Shown here: one piece after another, positions 43,952-52,727 of the stretch | How the letters are laid out: every line of letters starts with the position of its first letter | How positions within the stretch are numbered: position 1 is the first letter of the stretch | From: Streptomyces galbus | Lineage (GTDB): Bacteria > Actinomycetota > Actinomycetes > Streptomycetales > Streptomycetaceae | Length of the DNA: 64,000 bases | Assembly (NCBI RefSeq): GCF_005280195.1 | Contig: NZ_SZPR01000008.1 | Span: forward strand, 62,001-126,000 | Direction of reading: 5' to 3' | Position numbers and translations under genes: made by a program | Notes under the pieces: generated by a model | Told to the model about the DNA's origin: nothing | Seen by the model: only the letters and a program-made list of their open reading frames with translations | The model's database searches: none

Positions 43952-45172
43952 TCACTCCAGTACGCGGGAAGCGCCCACCGGCAGGTCCCACAGGTCCTCG
44001 CGGGCCAGGCCCGCCTGCGCCCAGGCCGTACGCACCCGGGTCAGGGGCTCCAGGACCGGCTCGGCCGACAGGACGAACGTCCCCCAGTGCATCGGCGCCA
44101 TCCGGCGGGCGCCAAGGTCCTGCGCCGCGCGGACCGCCTCCTCGGGGTCGCAGTGGACGTCGCTGAGCCACCAGCGGGGGTCGTAGGCGCCGATGGGCAG
44201 CAGCGCCAGGTCGATCCCGGGATAGCGGCGGCCGATGCGGGAGAACCAGTGGCCGTATCCCGTGTCGCCCGCGAAGTACACGCGCCGGCCGTCCGGTGCG
44301 GTCAGCACCCAGCCGCCCCACAGGCTGCGGCAGGTGTCGGTGAGGCTGCGCTTGGACCAGTGGTGGGCCGGCACGAAGTCGAAGCGGACGCCGGACAGTT
44401 CGGCCGCCTCCCACCAGTCCAGCTCGGTGACGCGGGTGAACCGGCGCCGCTGGAACCAGCCGCCGAGCCCGGCCGGCACGAACACCGGGGTGTCGCGCGG
44501 GAGTCGGCGCAGCGTGGGGGCGTCCAGGTGGTCGTAGTGGTTGTGGCTGATGACGACCGCGTCGATGGGCGGCAGCGACTCCCAGGGCACGCCGACCGGT
44601 GTGATGCGCGCGGGCGTGCCGAGGATGCGGCGCGACCAGACGGGATCGGTCAGCACGGTCAGGCCGCCGACGCGCAGCACCCAACTGGCGTGCCCGGCCC
44701 AGGTGACGGCGACCGTGCGGGCGTCGACGCGGGGCAGCGGCGCGGGCGCGTACGGCAGCCGGGGGATGTCGGCCAGGCCGTCCTTGCCGGGGCGTACGGA
44801 GCCCTCGCGGGCGAACCGGGCGATGGCCTTGAGGCCGGGCAGCGGGGCGGTCAGCCGGTCGTGGAAGGTGCGCGGCCACACCCGTCGCTCGCCCAGCGGG
44901 CGGGGCTCGGCGAGCGGCGGGAAGGGCTGCGCGAGCGGCCCCGCGGCGGGGGCGGCCGGAGCGTCGGTGCCGGGGGCGTCGAGGGGCGCGAGGGGGCTGC
45001 CGGAAGGGGTGTCCGGGACGAGGCCGGTGCCGGGGGCGGTCCCGGTGGCGGCGGTGTCGACAGCGGTGGCCGCCGTGGTGACCGTCGCCGCGGCCGGTGT
45101 GGCAGCGGCCGACGTGGGGGCGGCTTCCGGTGCGGCCGGCTGGGGGGTGGTCGTCTCGGACTGCTGCGTCAT
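43952..45172 (-). CDS. Metallo-beta-lactamase-fold protein (NAPE-PLD-like)
   Basis: 406 residues. The first 95 residues are an Ala/Thr/Pro-rich disordered segment. The MBL domain follows, with VTWAGHASWVLRVGG, ISHNHYDHLD, VPAHHWSKRSLTD, YFAGDTGYGHWFS and MHWGTF, as in NAPE-phospholipase D-like proteins. ATG at 45172 has GGGAG nearby; ATG at 45187 is less likely. It overlaps the upstream aminotransferase-like gene by four bases (ATGA). Substrate unknown; a membrane lipid is plausible by family. Confidence 0.88.
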   Translation of the reverse strand: MTQQSETTTPQPAAPEAAPTSAAATPAAATVTTAATAVDTAATGTAPGTGLVPDTPSGSPLAPLDAPGTDAPAAPAAGPLAQPFPPLAEPRPLGERRVWPRTFHDRLTAPLPGLKAIARFAREGSVRPGKDGLADIPRLPYAPAPLPRVDARTVAVTWAGHASWVLRVGGLTVLTDPVWSRRILGTPARITPVGVPWESLPPIDAVVISHNHYDHLDAPTLRRLPRDTPVFVPAGLGGWFQRRRFTRVTELDWWEAAELSGVRFDFVPAHHWSKRSLTDTCRSLWGGWVLTAPDGRRVYFAGDTGYGHWFSRIGRRYPGIDLALLPIGAYDPRWWLSDVHCDPEEAVRAAQDLGARRMAPMHWGTFVLSAEPVLEPLTRVRTAWAQAGLAREDLWDLPVGASRVLE

Positions 45173-46413
45173 CGAGGAGGCTCCCATCGCTGAGCGTCGC
45201 GGAGATCGTCGAAGACCGACCTCAGGTGGAACAACGCGCGGTGCACGTGTGGCAGTTCCAACGGTGCGGGGGACATGAGGCATTCCGTGCGCTCGGTGTC
45301 CGTGGTGCCGAGCAGCGGACCGGTGGACAGCCGTACCCGCAGCGCCCCGAGGTCGTCCCCGAAGCGGTGGCCGCCCGGCGCGGGCATGCCGAGCCGGGCG
45401 CCGAGGAGGTCCTCCAGGTCCTGGGCGTCGCCGACGCCCTGCGCGGACAGCGCGGGACGCAGCGGCCCGAGGTCGACGTACACGTGACGGCCGGCGCGCG
45501 GCGGGAGGGCCAGCGCGCCCGCGCCGACGACCGCGCCGTGCACGGCCTCGGCCACGCGCGCGTGCAGACGTACGGCGGTGGCCACGCGCGCGGTGACGGG
45601 CCCGGGCTCGTCCAGGGCGTGGGCGGCGGCCGCGGCGACGGGGGCCGCGACGCGCGCGCCGAGCGCGGTGAGGACGTCGAGCACGCGCGCGTGCAGGCCG
45701 TCACCGGCCGGGCCCGCGGGGAAGCGGGCGACGGCGGCGGGCCAGCCGGGCGGCAGCAGCGCGCCGGCCAGGTCGGTGACGACGGTGACGTGCTCGGGCA
45801 GCATCTCGGCGGGGCTGAGCGGCACGGTGTCGTGGACGTCGTGCAGGGTGTCGCGCCAGGTCTCGTCGCTCACCAGGTGCAGTCCCGCGCCGGCCGCGGC
45901 CTCGACGGCCTCGTGCAGCACCTCGGGCGGGGCGACGGTGGCGGTGGGGTCGTCGGCGACGGACAGCACCAGCAGGCGCGGGTCGCCGCCCTCGTCGCGC
46001 ACCCGGCGCACGGTCTCCAGCAGGGCGTACGGGTCGGGCACGCCGCCGCACTCGGCGGGGGTGGCGACGTGGAAGACGGGCCGGCCCAGCGCCCGCGCGT
46101 ACGGCGCCCACCAGGCGGCGCACGGGCGCGGCACCAGCAGGTCGCCGCCGAGCACGGCGGTCAGCGCGAGCAGCAGGGCGGGGGCGCCGGGTCCCGCGAC
46201 GACCCGGTCGGCACCGGCGGGCAGACCGCGCCGCTCCCAGTAGCCGCGGGCCGCGTCCAGCAGGGCCGGTCCCCCGCCGACCGGCTCCGCGTCGGCGCGG
46301 TGCGCGGCGCGGGCGAGCACGTCGGCGAGTTCGGGGAGCACCGGGAGGCCGTCGGCGGGCAGCGGCGGCCCATAGCGGACGGGGCCGTGCCCTTCCGCTC
46401 GCGTCCGCCGCAT
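45169..46413 (-). CDS. Aminotransferase-fold protein without the PLP lysine
   Basis: 414 residues. It follows class I/II aminotransferases: a substrate-loop start (RYGPPLPADGLP), LLLALTAVLGGDLLVPRPCAAWW, LVLSVADDPTATV (place of the NP motif) and LVSDETWRD (place of SDExY). Where SxxK-like SLSK should be, it reads VVTDLAGALLPPGW, so the Schiff-base Lys is Gly217, and the later conserved Arg is also missing. It is probably a non-catalytic protein. ATG at 46413; it overlaps the MBL gene. Confidence 0.8.
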   Translation of the reverse strand: MRRTRAEGHGPVRYGPPLPADGLPVLPELADVLARAAHRADAEPVGGGPALLDAARGYWERRGLPAGADRVVAGPGAPALLLALTAVLGGDLLVPRPCAAWWAPYARALGRPVFHVATPAECGGVPDPYALLETVRRVRDEGGDPRLLVLSVADDPTATVAPPEVLHEAVEAAAGAGLHLVSDETWRDTLHDVHDTVPLSPAEMLPEHVTVVTDLAGALLPPGWPAAVARFPAGPAGDGLHARVLDVLTALGARVAAPVAAAAAHALDEPGPVTARVATAVRLHARVAEAVHGAVVGAGALALPPRAGRHVYVDLGPLRPALSAQGVGDAQDLEDLLGARLGMPAPGGHRFGDDLGALRVRLSTGPLLGTTDTERTECLMSPAPLELPHVHRALFHLRSVFDDLRDAQRWEPPR

Positions 46414-46567
46414 CGGGTCCTCCGCGCAGTCCGTCCGTGGTGCTGTCGGGTGCCGCCGCCGACCGTGGCGCACGGGGTCCGTGGTGTCCGGTGTCTCGTA
46501 CGGGGCCTGTTGTGCCCCACGCACTGTGAGTACCCCGTGCGGCCGCCGTCCATGGCCCGGAACGTGA

Positions 46568-47653
46568 TCACATACGGCCGGTGCCGCCGCGCCGCCGCAC
46601 CCGGTGGACGGCGGCGCCCAGGGCGCCCGCGATCAGTAGTCCGCCGGCGGCCAGGGCGGGCACCGAGTCGGTGAAGGCACCGCCCTGTCCGCCGCGTACG
46701 CCGTGCTGGACGGGGGCGTCGCCGCAGGAGCTGTCCCAGCCGGTCGCGGGTGCCTCGGGGCCGACCGGCGTGACGGGCTCGGTCTGCCGGCCCGGCCGGA
46801 CGGGCTCGACCGGCTCGGGAGGCGCGACCCGCTCGGGCGGCTCGACCGGCACGGGGGGCTCGGCGGGCGGCACGGGGCCCAGGGACTCCGCGAGGTCCGG
46901 TGCGGTGTCGCCCGGCTCCTCCTCCGCGGCCCCGGGCCCCCTGGCGGCGCCTCCCGGCCCCCCGGCCGCTGCCCCCCGCTCCTTGCCCGTCCCGGGCTCC
47001 ACGGGGTCGGCTCGGTGGCCGCAGGGGGTCGGCACGGGGTGCGGGGGGGGTGGGACGGGCCCGGCGGTCGGGGTGACCCCGCCGCACGGATGTCCGGCGC
47101 CGGCGGCCGGGTGGGCGCACGGGGACGCGTCGCCCGCGCCGGGGGCGGTGACGTGCAGGGGGGCGCTCCAGGGGCTCGGCCGGCCGCCGGGCGGCGCCGG
47201 GCAGGTGCCGTCGACGGTCCAGGCGGCGTCCGCGCCGGTGGCACCGGGTTCCTCGGCGGCGTCACCGACGCCGGTGTCCCCCGTGTCGTCCGTGTCGTCC
47301 GGGTCGCTCTCGTCCCCCGGGTCCCCCACGTCCCCCGCGTCGTCGAGGTCCTCCTCCGCCGGGGCGGAAACGCGGGCCGTGCCGCGGTAGGCGGGCCCGG
47401 ACAGCTCGTCGCCGTCCCCGCTCACCTTGCGCAGGTGTGCGGTGCCGTCGGCGAACGCGTCCGACGTGGCGTCCAGCGTCTGCGGGGCCGGGGCGCCCAG
47501 GGGGTCGCAGGTGACGGAGACGGTCACCGTGCCGCCCGCGTCGACGCTCGCCGGGCCGACCTCCACCGCCGGGTCCGCCCGCGCGGTGGGACCGGCGACG
47601 AGGACGGCGCCGGTCAGCGCGGCAACGGACAGGACGTGTGCGGTGCGCACCAT
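46568..47653 (-). CDS. Secreted, membrane-anchored surface protein
   Basis: 361 residues. A signal peptide (HVLSVAALTGAVLVAGPTARA, residues about 5-26) leads to a beta-rich Ig-like region (VEVGPASVDAGGTVTVSVTCD), a Gly/Asp/Thr-rich acidic stretch, a long Pro/Glu/Val linker and a C-terminal helix (ALAAGGLLIAGALGAAVH) followed by RVRRRGG. There is no LPxTG or LAxTG motif, so it is membrane-anchored, not sortase-linked. Function unknown; no homologous activity recognised. Confidence 0.75.
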   Translation of the reverse strand: MVRTAHVLSVAALTGAVLVAGPTARADPAVEVGPASVDAGGTVTVSVTCDPLGAPAPQTLDATSDAFADGTAHLRKVSGDGDELSGPAYRGTARVSAPAEEDLDDAGDVGDPGDESDPDDTDDTGDTGVGDAAEEPGATGADAAWTVDGTCPAPPGGRPSPWSAPLHVTAPGAGDASPCAHPAAGAGHPCGGVTPTAGPVPPPPHPVPTPCGHRADPVEPGTGKERGAAAGGPGGAARGPGAAEEEPGDTAPDLAESLGPVPPAEPPVPVEPPERVAPPEPVEPVRPGRQTEPVTPVGPEAPATGWDSSCGDAPVQHGVRGGQGGAFTDSVPALAAGGLLIAGALGAAVHRVRRRGGTGRM

Positions 47654-47835
47654 GGGAGGGCTCCTTCGGCCGACGGCTGCGGGACGGGGAGTGGTGCCCC
47701 AGGGCCCATCACAGCCCGGCGCGTGGAGCCACGCGCGCGACGGCCCCCCATTGGCGGCACCGGGCCGTCCGTCCGGGTGACGGCCGGGGCGAGACACCCC
47801 CTAGGAGGTGCCCCGCACGGCTCGGTCGCGCTCCG

Positions 47836-47945
47836 CCACGTCCCGGAGCACGCGGCCCGGCGGCGCCTCGCCCCTCGGCGGCGCCTCGTCCCCCTACGGC
47901 GCCTCGTCCCGCAGGATCTCGTCCCGCAGGATCTCGTCGCGCAGG
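47836..47945. repeat. Short direct repeats at the 3' end of the sigma factor gene
   Basis: GGCGCCTCG recurs three times and GGATCTCGTC(C/G)CGCAG twice in direct orientation across the sigma factor stop. Within the coding part they yield an LRDEILRDEILRDE tail, so the C-terminus has been extended by local duplication. Confidence 0.6.
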
Positions 47946-48706
47946 CGACCGCAGCAGCGGATGATCAGGCGGGAGACGTGCATCTGCGAGATGCCCAGCT
48001 GTTCGGCGATCCGGCTCTGGGTCATGTCGCCGAAGAAGCGCAGGTACAGGATCGCCCGCTCGCGTTCGGGCAGCGCGGCGAGCCGGGGCTTGACGGCCTC
48101 GCGGTCCACGACCGTGTCGAGGGCGGGGTCCGGCGAGCCGAGCGCGTCCGCCAGGCTGTAGCCGTCCTCGCTGCCCGGCATTCCGGCGTCCAGCGAGAGC
48201 GCGGCGAAGCTCTCCAGCGCCTCCAGGCCGGCCCGTACGTCGTCCTCGCTCAGGTGGGCCTGCGCGGCGAGGTCGGCGACGGTGGGCCGCTGCCCGCCCG
48301 CGGTGCCGGCGAGTTCCTGGCCGGCGGCGCGGACCCGGTTGCGCAGCTCCTGGACCCGGCGCGGGACGTGCAGGGTCCACAGGTGGTCGCGGAAGTGGCG
48401 TTTGATCTCGCCGGTGACGGTGGGCACGGCGTAGCTCTCGAAGGCGTGGCCGCGGTCGGGGTCGTAGCGGTCGACGGCCTTGACGAGGCCGAGGGCGGCG
48501 ACCTGGCGCAGGTCGTCCAAACTCTCGCCGCGGTCGCGGAAGCGCCCGGCGATCCGGTCGGCCATGGGCAGCCACGCCTCGACGAGTTCGCTGCGCAGGG
48601 CCTCGCGCTCGGGTCCCGGCGGCAGTGCGGCCAGCCTGCGGAACCGGTCCGCCGTGTCGGGGGCGTCGTGGTGGGGGTGGTGTCTCGGGCTCGCTCCGTC
48701 TCGCAT
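47894..48706 (-). CDS. RNA polymerase sigma factor, SigB/SigF/SigG type
   Basis: 270 residues. Region 2 (LVEAWLPMADRIAGRFRDRGESLDDLRQVAALGLVKAVDRYDP) contains the core-binding and -10 recognition helices; region 3 (TVADLAAQAHLSEDDVRAGLEALES) and region 4 (LPERERAILYLRFFGDMTQSRIAEQLGISQMHVSRLI) complete the structure of stress/development sigma factors. No anti-sigma or anti-anti-sigma gene is adjacent. From memory, the map position matches S. coelicolor sigK, but that is unverified. A short repeat extends the C-terminus. ATG at 48706. Confidence 0.92.
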   Translation of the reverse strand: MRDGASPRHHPHHDAPDTADRFRRLAALPPGPEREALRSELVEAWLPMADRIAGRFRDRGESLDDLRQVAALGLVKAVDRYDPDRGHAFESYAVPTVTGEIKRHFRDHLWTLHVPRRVQELRNRVRAAGQELAGTAGGQRPTVADLAAQAHLSEDDVRAGLEALESFAALSLDAGMPGSEDGYSLADALGSPDPALDTVVDREAVKPRLAALPERERAILYLRFFGDMTQSRIAEQLGISQMHVSRLIIRCCGRLRDEILRDEILRDEAP

Positions 48707-48983
48707 GGTGCGTCGCAACTCCCTCGGACATGCTCCGGGCCGGACGGTTGCGTGGGGAGCGCAGAGCGGCCGGACGCGAGGTGGCCGTAGGGCCGTGTGG
48801 GCGGTCTCCACGGACGTGCCTCCGGTCCGAAGCACCGGCTCTCCGCGTCCCCCTGAGCCCGGTGCCCAAACACGGCCGGAGGTTTTCGCGGGGCCCGCGG
48901 GGTGACACGTGAAGGGCGGACGCGTACCCGACCACGCCCTGCCGCCGTAGCCCCAGACGTTCCCCACCACCGGGAGGCCACAC

Positions 48984-50777
48984 ATGAGCACGAAGGTCGC
49001 CGACCACATCCTCCAGCGGCTGCGCGAGTGGGGGGTGGACCAGGTCTTCGGCTACCCCGGCGACGGCATCAACGGTCTGCTGGCCGCGTGGGGCCGGGCC
49101 GAGGACCAGCCGCGTTTCGTGCAGGCCCGGCACGAGGAGATGGCGGCGTTCCAGGCCGTCGGCTATGCGAAGTTCAGCGGCCGGCTCGGCGTGTGCGTGG
49201 CCACCTCTGGGCCCGGCGCCATCCACCTCCTGAACGGCCTGTACGACGCGAAGCTGGACCACGTGCCGGTGCTGGCGATCGTGGGGCAGACGCACCGTAC
49301 GGCGATGGGCGGGTCGTACCAGCAGGAGGTCGACCTGCACAGCCTGTTCAAGGACGTGGCCTCGGAGTTCGTGGAGACGGTGACCGTCCCGGAGCAGCTG
49401 CCGAACGTGCTGGACCGGGCGATCCGCACGGCGTACGCGCGCCGCTGCCCGACCGCGATCATCGTCCCGGGCGACGTGCAGGAGCTGGACTACTCGCCGC
49501 CCACGCACGCGTTCAAGATGGTGCCCTCCAGCCTGGGCACCGAGGAGTACACCGCGGTCCCCTCGCAGGAGTCGGTGGAGCGGGCGGCCGAGGTGCTCAA
49601 CTCCGGTGACAAGGTGGCGATCCTGGTCGGGCAGGGCGCGGCCGGGGCCCGCGAGGAGGTCGAGACGCTCGCCGAGACGCTGGGCGCCGGGGTGGCCAAG
49701 GCCCTGCTCGGCAAGGACGTGCTGAGCGACGAACTGCCGTACGTCACCGGGTCGATCGGGCTGCTGGGCACGCGCCCGTCGTACGAGCTGATGCGGGACT
49801 GCGACACCTTGCTGACGATCGGGTCGTCCTTCCCGTACACGCAGTTCCTGCCGGAGTTCGGCAAGGCGCGGGGCGTGCAGATCGACATCGACCCGCACAT
49901 GGTGGGGATGCGGTACCCGTACGAGGTGAACCTCGTGGGCGACGCCAAGGAGACGCTGCGCCGGCTGATCCCGAAGATCCGGGGCGAGGAGCGCGGGCGC
50001 GAGTGGTACGAGACGGTGTGCGACAACGTCAGCCGCTGGCGCGACGTGATGGACCGGCGGGCGAACGTGTCGGCCGACCCGATCAACCCGGAGTACGTGG
50101 CCCGCGCCCTGGACCCGCTGCTGCCGGCCGACGCGATCGTCACGTCGGACTCGGGTTCGGTGGCCAACTGGTACGCCCGGCACCTGACGTTCAAGCCGGG
50201 GATGCGCGGGTCGCTGTCCGGGACGCTGGCGACGATGGGCTGCGGTGTGCCGTACGCGATCGGCGCGAAGTTCGCGCACCCGGACCGGCCGGTGATCGCG
50301 CTGGTCGGCGACGGGGCGATGCAGATGAACGGCCTGGCGGAGATGATCACGGCGGCGAAGTACGCCGACCGGTGGGAGGACAAGCGGCTCGTCGTGGCAG
50401 TGTGGAACAACCGCGACCTCAACCAGGTCACTTGGGAGCTGCGCGCGATGGGCGGCGCCCCGTCCTTCCTGCCGTCGCAGGAACTGCCCGACGTGCGCTA
50501 CGCCGACTTCGCACGCTCGCTCGGCCTGACGGGCATCCGGGTCGAGAAGCCGGAGGACGTCGAGGCCGGCTGGCGCTCGGCGCTGGCCGCGAACGGCCCG
50601 GTGGTCCTGGAGTTCCTCACCGACCCGTCGGTCCCCCCGATCCCCCCGCACGCCTCCTGGGACCAGATGGAGTCGACGGCCGAGGCGATCCTCAAGGGCG
50701 ACCCGGAGAGCGCCCACCTGATGAAGCAGGGCATCAAGGCCAAGGTCCAGGAGTTCCTGCCGGGGCGGGACAAGTAA
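48984..50777 (+). CDS. TPP-dependent pyruvate oxidase-like enzyme
   Basis: 597 residues. The three TPP-enzyme domains are clear: an N-terminal Pyr domain with VFGYPGDGINGLLAAW and ARHEEMAAFQAVGYAKFSG (catalytic Glu), a central domain, and a C-terminal PP domain with the GDGAMQMNGLAEMITAAKYA...VWNN TPP/Mg site. The sequence resembles pyruvate oxidase/dehydrogenase PoxB more than acetolactate synthase, because the C-terminus has the membrane-associating helix-like end. It would convert pyruvate to acetate or acetyl phosphate. Divergent from the sigma factor; a hairpin terminator follows. Confidence 0.88.
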   Translation: MSTKVADHILQRLREWGVDQVFGYPGDGINGLLAAWGRAEDQPRFVQARHEEMAAFQAVGYAKFSGRLGVCVATSGPGAIHLLNGLYDAKLDHVPVLAIVGQTHRTAMGGSYQQEVDLHSLFKDVASEFVETVTVPEQLPNVLDRAIRTAYARRCPTAIIVPGDVQELDYSPPTHAFKMVPSSLGTEEYTAVPSQESVERAAEVLNSGDKVAILVGQGAAGAREEVETLAETLGAGVAKALLGKDVLSDELPYVTGSIGLLGTRPSYELMRDCDTLLTIGSSFPYTQFLPEFGKARGVQIDIDPHMVGMRYPYEVNLVGDAKETLRRLIPKIRGEERGREWYETVCDNVSRWRDVMDRRANVSADPINPEYVARALDPLLPADAIVTSDSGSVANWYARHLTFKPGMRGSLSGTLATMGCGVPYAIGAKFAHPDRPVIALVGDGAMQMNGLAEMITAAKYADRWEDKRLVVAVWNNRDLNQVTWELRAMGGAPSFLPSQELPDVRYADFARSLGLTGIRVEKPEDVEAGWRSALAANGPVVLEFLTDPSVPPIPPHASWDQMESTAEAILKGDPESAHLMKQGIKAKVQEFLPGRDK

Positions 50778-50805
50778 GTAGGCCGGGGAGAACGGAGCAA
50801 CGCGG

Positions 50806-50831
50806 AGCCGGGCGACGACAGTCGCCCGGCT
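50806..50831 (+). terminator. Terminator of the poxB-like gene
   Basis: Perfect 11-bp stem AGCCGGGCGAC / GTCGCCCGGCT with a 4-base loop, 28 bases after the stop. Confidence 0.88.
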
Positions 50832-51218
50832 CTGTTGGTGTGAGGTGGGTGGTGGGTTACGGGACGGCGTGCTGGAAACGATCCCCTCGGTCGAGCACGT
50901 CCCCGACGAGCTCCTTCAACCCAGGCGCTGCGACCGCGCGTACGGGCGGAAGACCCCTGACCGTCCCTCGGTCTCGCCGAATGCATCCGGACAGATCCCG
51001 ATCACGCGGGAGAGCTGGGTAAGTACGGGTGAGGGAGATGTGCGCCGCACAGGGAAAAGCCCCGGGACACTCGCCCCGGGGCTTCACATCGACAAATCGG
51101 CCAGCGCCCGCCGGAACAGGTTCCGGCGTCGCTGTGGAGGTCGGCTTGACGCGCTCCGTGGGGGGGGAACCGTGACAGGGAGGCGCGGGCCGGGCGAAGC
51201 CCGTTCACGCACCTCACC
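50832..51218. other. Gene-poor stretch after the poxB-like gene
   Basis: No convincing gene. Open frames here lack a recognisable product and a ribosome site; a plus-strand reading (LETIPSVEHVPDELLQ) hints at a decayed coding fragment but cannot be named. A hairpin at 51057-51084 terminates the lipoprotein gene from the right. Confidence 0.5.
51057..51084 (-). terminator. Terminator of the metzincin/lipoprotein operon
   Basis: Stem AAGCCCCGGG / CCCGGGGCTT, 10 bp with an 8-base loop; on the minus strand it is followed by TT CCC after TTTT-like bases (CTTTTCCC), as expected for an intrinsic terminator. Confidence 0.75.
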
Positions 51219-51620
51219 TCACGACCCGTCGATCAGCTCTTGCACCTCGGGGGGGATCCGTTTGTCGGAGCGGAGGACCCTGAAAACTTCCGCCTGTTCG
51301 GGAGATGACCCGATCGCTATGGCCAGGTCCGGGGAGATGCCGCTCACCGCATAGGCGTTCTCCGAGGTCTCCGGCACTTCGGCGCCCTGGTCATTGGTGT
51401 CACGGCACGGCGGACTCGTGGCGGTACCGAGCTTCTGTCCGGCCGTGAACTCGACATCCGAGAGCCTGATGTACGTGCGACCTTCGTAGATGACGTCGCT
51501 CGCGCACACACTCTCGCTGTTCGCGCCGACACCTTCGGACCCTTTTGACCCACACCCGACCGCGGTGAACGCCACGGCTGTCAGCCCCACCGCGATCGCA
51601 CGTGATCCGACCCAGCTCAC
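51219..51620 (-). CDS. Lipoprotein, function unknown
   Basis: 133 residues. A signal peptide (AIAVGLTAVAFTAVGC) has a lipobox with Cys23, so the protein is probably acylated and held at the outer face of the membrane. The mature part is short, with paired cysteines (SVCASDVIYEG and SPPCRDT), recalling the Streptomyces DUF6281 lipoproteins, but I cannot confirm that. GTG start with AGGAGGA in the nine-base gap after the metzincin stop, so it is in its operon. It could be a partner, inhibitor or immunity protein for that protease. Confidence 0.78.
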   Translation of the reverse strand: MSWVGSRAIAVGLTAVAFTAVGCGSKGSEGVGANSESVCASDVIYEGRTYIRLSDVEFTAGQKLGTATSPPCRDTNDQGAEVPETSENAYAVSGISPDLAIAIGSSPEQAEVFRVLRSDKRIPPEVQELIDGS

Positions 51621-51629
51621 GGAGTCCTC

Positions 51630-52727
51630 CTAATAAATGCTGCGAAGCCCCATGACGTCGCCCTTACCGAGTGTCCTCTTCTTCACTTCGCAGCGGTCCG
51701 CCTTGGTGTACATGGTGAGATTCGCGTGCCCGGAACCCACGTGGCCCAGCCCGAAGACGTGACCGGCCTCGTGCGTGCCGGTGTTGAGCACATCGTGGTA
51801 CAGGCCGTTGCAGGTGCTCGTCGGATTCCTCGTGAAGTCGAAGTCCGCGATGTTGAACCTCACGTCCGCTTCCCGGAGGTCGTTCTTGCCGACCGGGTTG
51901 GGCCATGTCCATGCGCATGTCGAGGCGACGGTCCCGGCGGCCAGGTCACCGGCGTCCCACGTGCTCTTGCCATCCCGGGCGGTGCACGTCCCGTTGGCGC
52001 TCACGTCCGCTTCATACGTGGTCGTACCCGCGTAGTGACTCTTGGCGGGCACTTGATCGGCCAGGCCACAGTTATTGGTGCTGGCCGTGATCCGTCCGAT
52101 CGAACCTTCGAAGTACTCCAGCGCTTGAGAATGCGTCATACCCGCTGGATAGGCGCCGTCCCCCAAGTACCAGTTGTAGATGCCGTACTCTTTCCGGTCC
52201 AATGTCGAGTATGCGCCGTCCTGGCACTCGCCGGGGGAGCTCGCGGCGTCCGTCTCGGCCACTTCGAGGCCGTCGGGTGCGGGCGGCTCGGACACCGGTG
52301 AGTCCGACTCCTGCGTCAGATCGCCCGCCGTCAGCCGCGGGCTCACGACATCGGCACGGTCCTCGCCTGCGGTGGGCGACTCCGTGTTGGCCTCGGACAG
52401 GTCATAGGAGACCTTGCCGTCCGAGGTGACGGTCAGCGTGAATCCGTGCTCCGTACCGTCTTCGGCCAGCACGTCGACACTTACCGCGGTGTCGGCCTCC
52501 GGTATCTCTATTCCGGTGCCGTCATAGGTGACGACGAGACCCTCCACATCGCAGCTATGCACGTTCAGGCCGGTCGGCAATTCGTATACCGACAACTCTT
52601 CCGCGGTCGGACATATCGGTATGGCGCTCGCGTCGGCCTGTGCGTTGCTCCCGGCGACAGCGAGCGATGCGGTCAACGCGAGCGCTGCGCTGGTTCTTCC
52701 CACGAGTCCTGGACGGCGTCCAGCCAC
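51630..52727 (-). CDS. Secreted metzincin (matrixin-like) zinc metalloprotease
   Basis: 365 residues. A signal peptide (ALALTASLAVAGSNAQA, about 14-32) precedes a long non-catalytic region (33-170) ending in Ser/Pro/Glu-rich sequence. The catalytic part has HEAGHVFGLGH (His319, Glu320, His323, His329), the HExxHxxGxxH zinc site of metzincins, and a Met-turn-like LTMYTKADRC. It would cleave extracellular proteins. GTG start with GGGGGTGGGGGA upstream. It is followed within nine bases by a lipoprotein gene. Confidence 0.85.
   Translation of the reverse strand: MAGRRPGLVGRTSAALALTASLAVAGSNAQADASAIPICPTAEELSVYELPTGLNVHSCDVEGLVVTYDGTGIEIPEADTAVSVDVLAEDGTEHGFTLTVTSDGKVSYDLSEANTESPTAGEDRADVVSPRLTAGDLTQESDSPVSEPPAPDGLEVAETDAASSPGECQDGAYSTLDRKEYGIYNWYLGDGAYPAGMTHSQALEYFEGSIGRITASTNNCGLADQVPAKSHYAGTTTYEADVSANGTCTARDGKSTWDAGDLAAGTVASTCAWTWPNPVGKNDLREADVRFNIADFDFTRNPTSTCNGLYHDVLNTGTHEAGHVFGLGHVGSGHANLTMYTKADRCEVKKRTLGKGDVMGLRSIY

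Noticed and set aside
50845..51354. Plus-strand open frame after the poxB-like gene
   Set aside because: Overlaps the lipoprotein gene and a terminator, with no recognisable domain or ribosome site.
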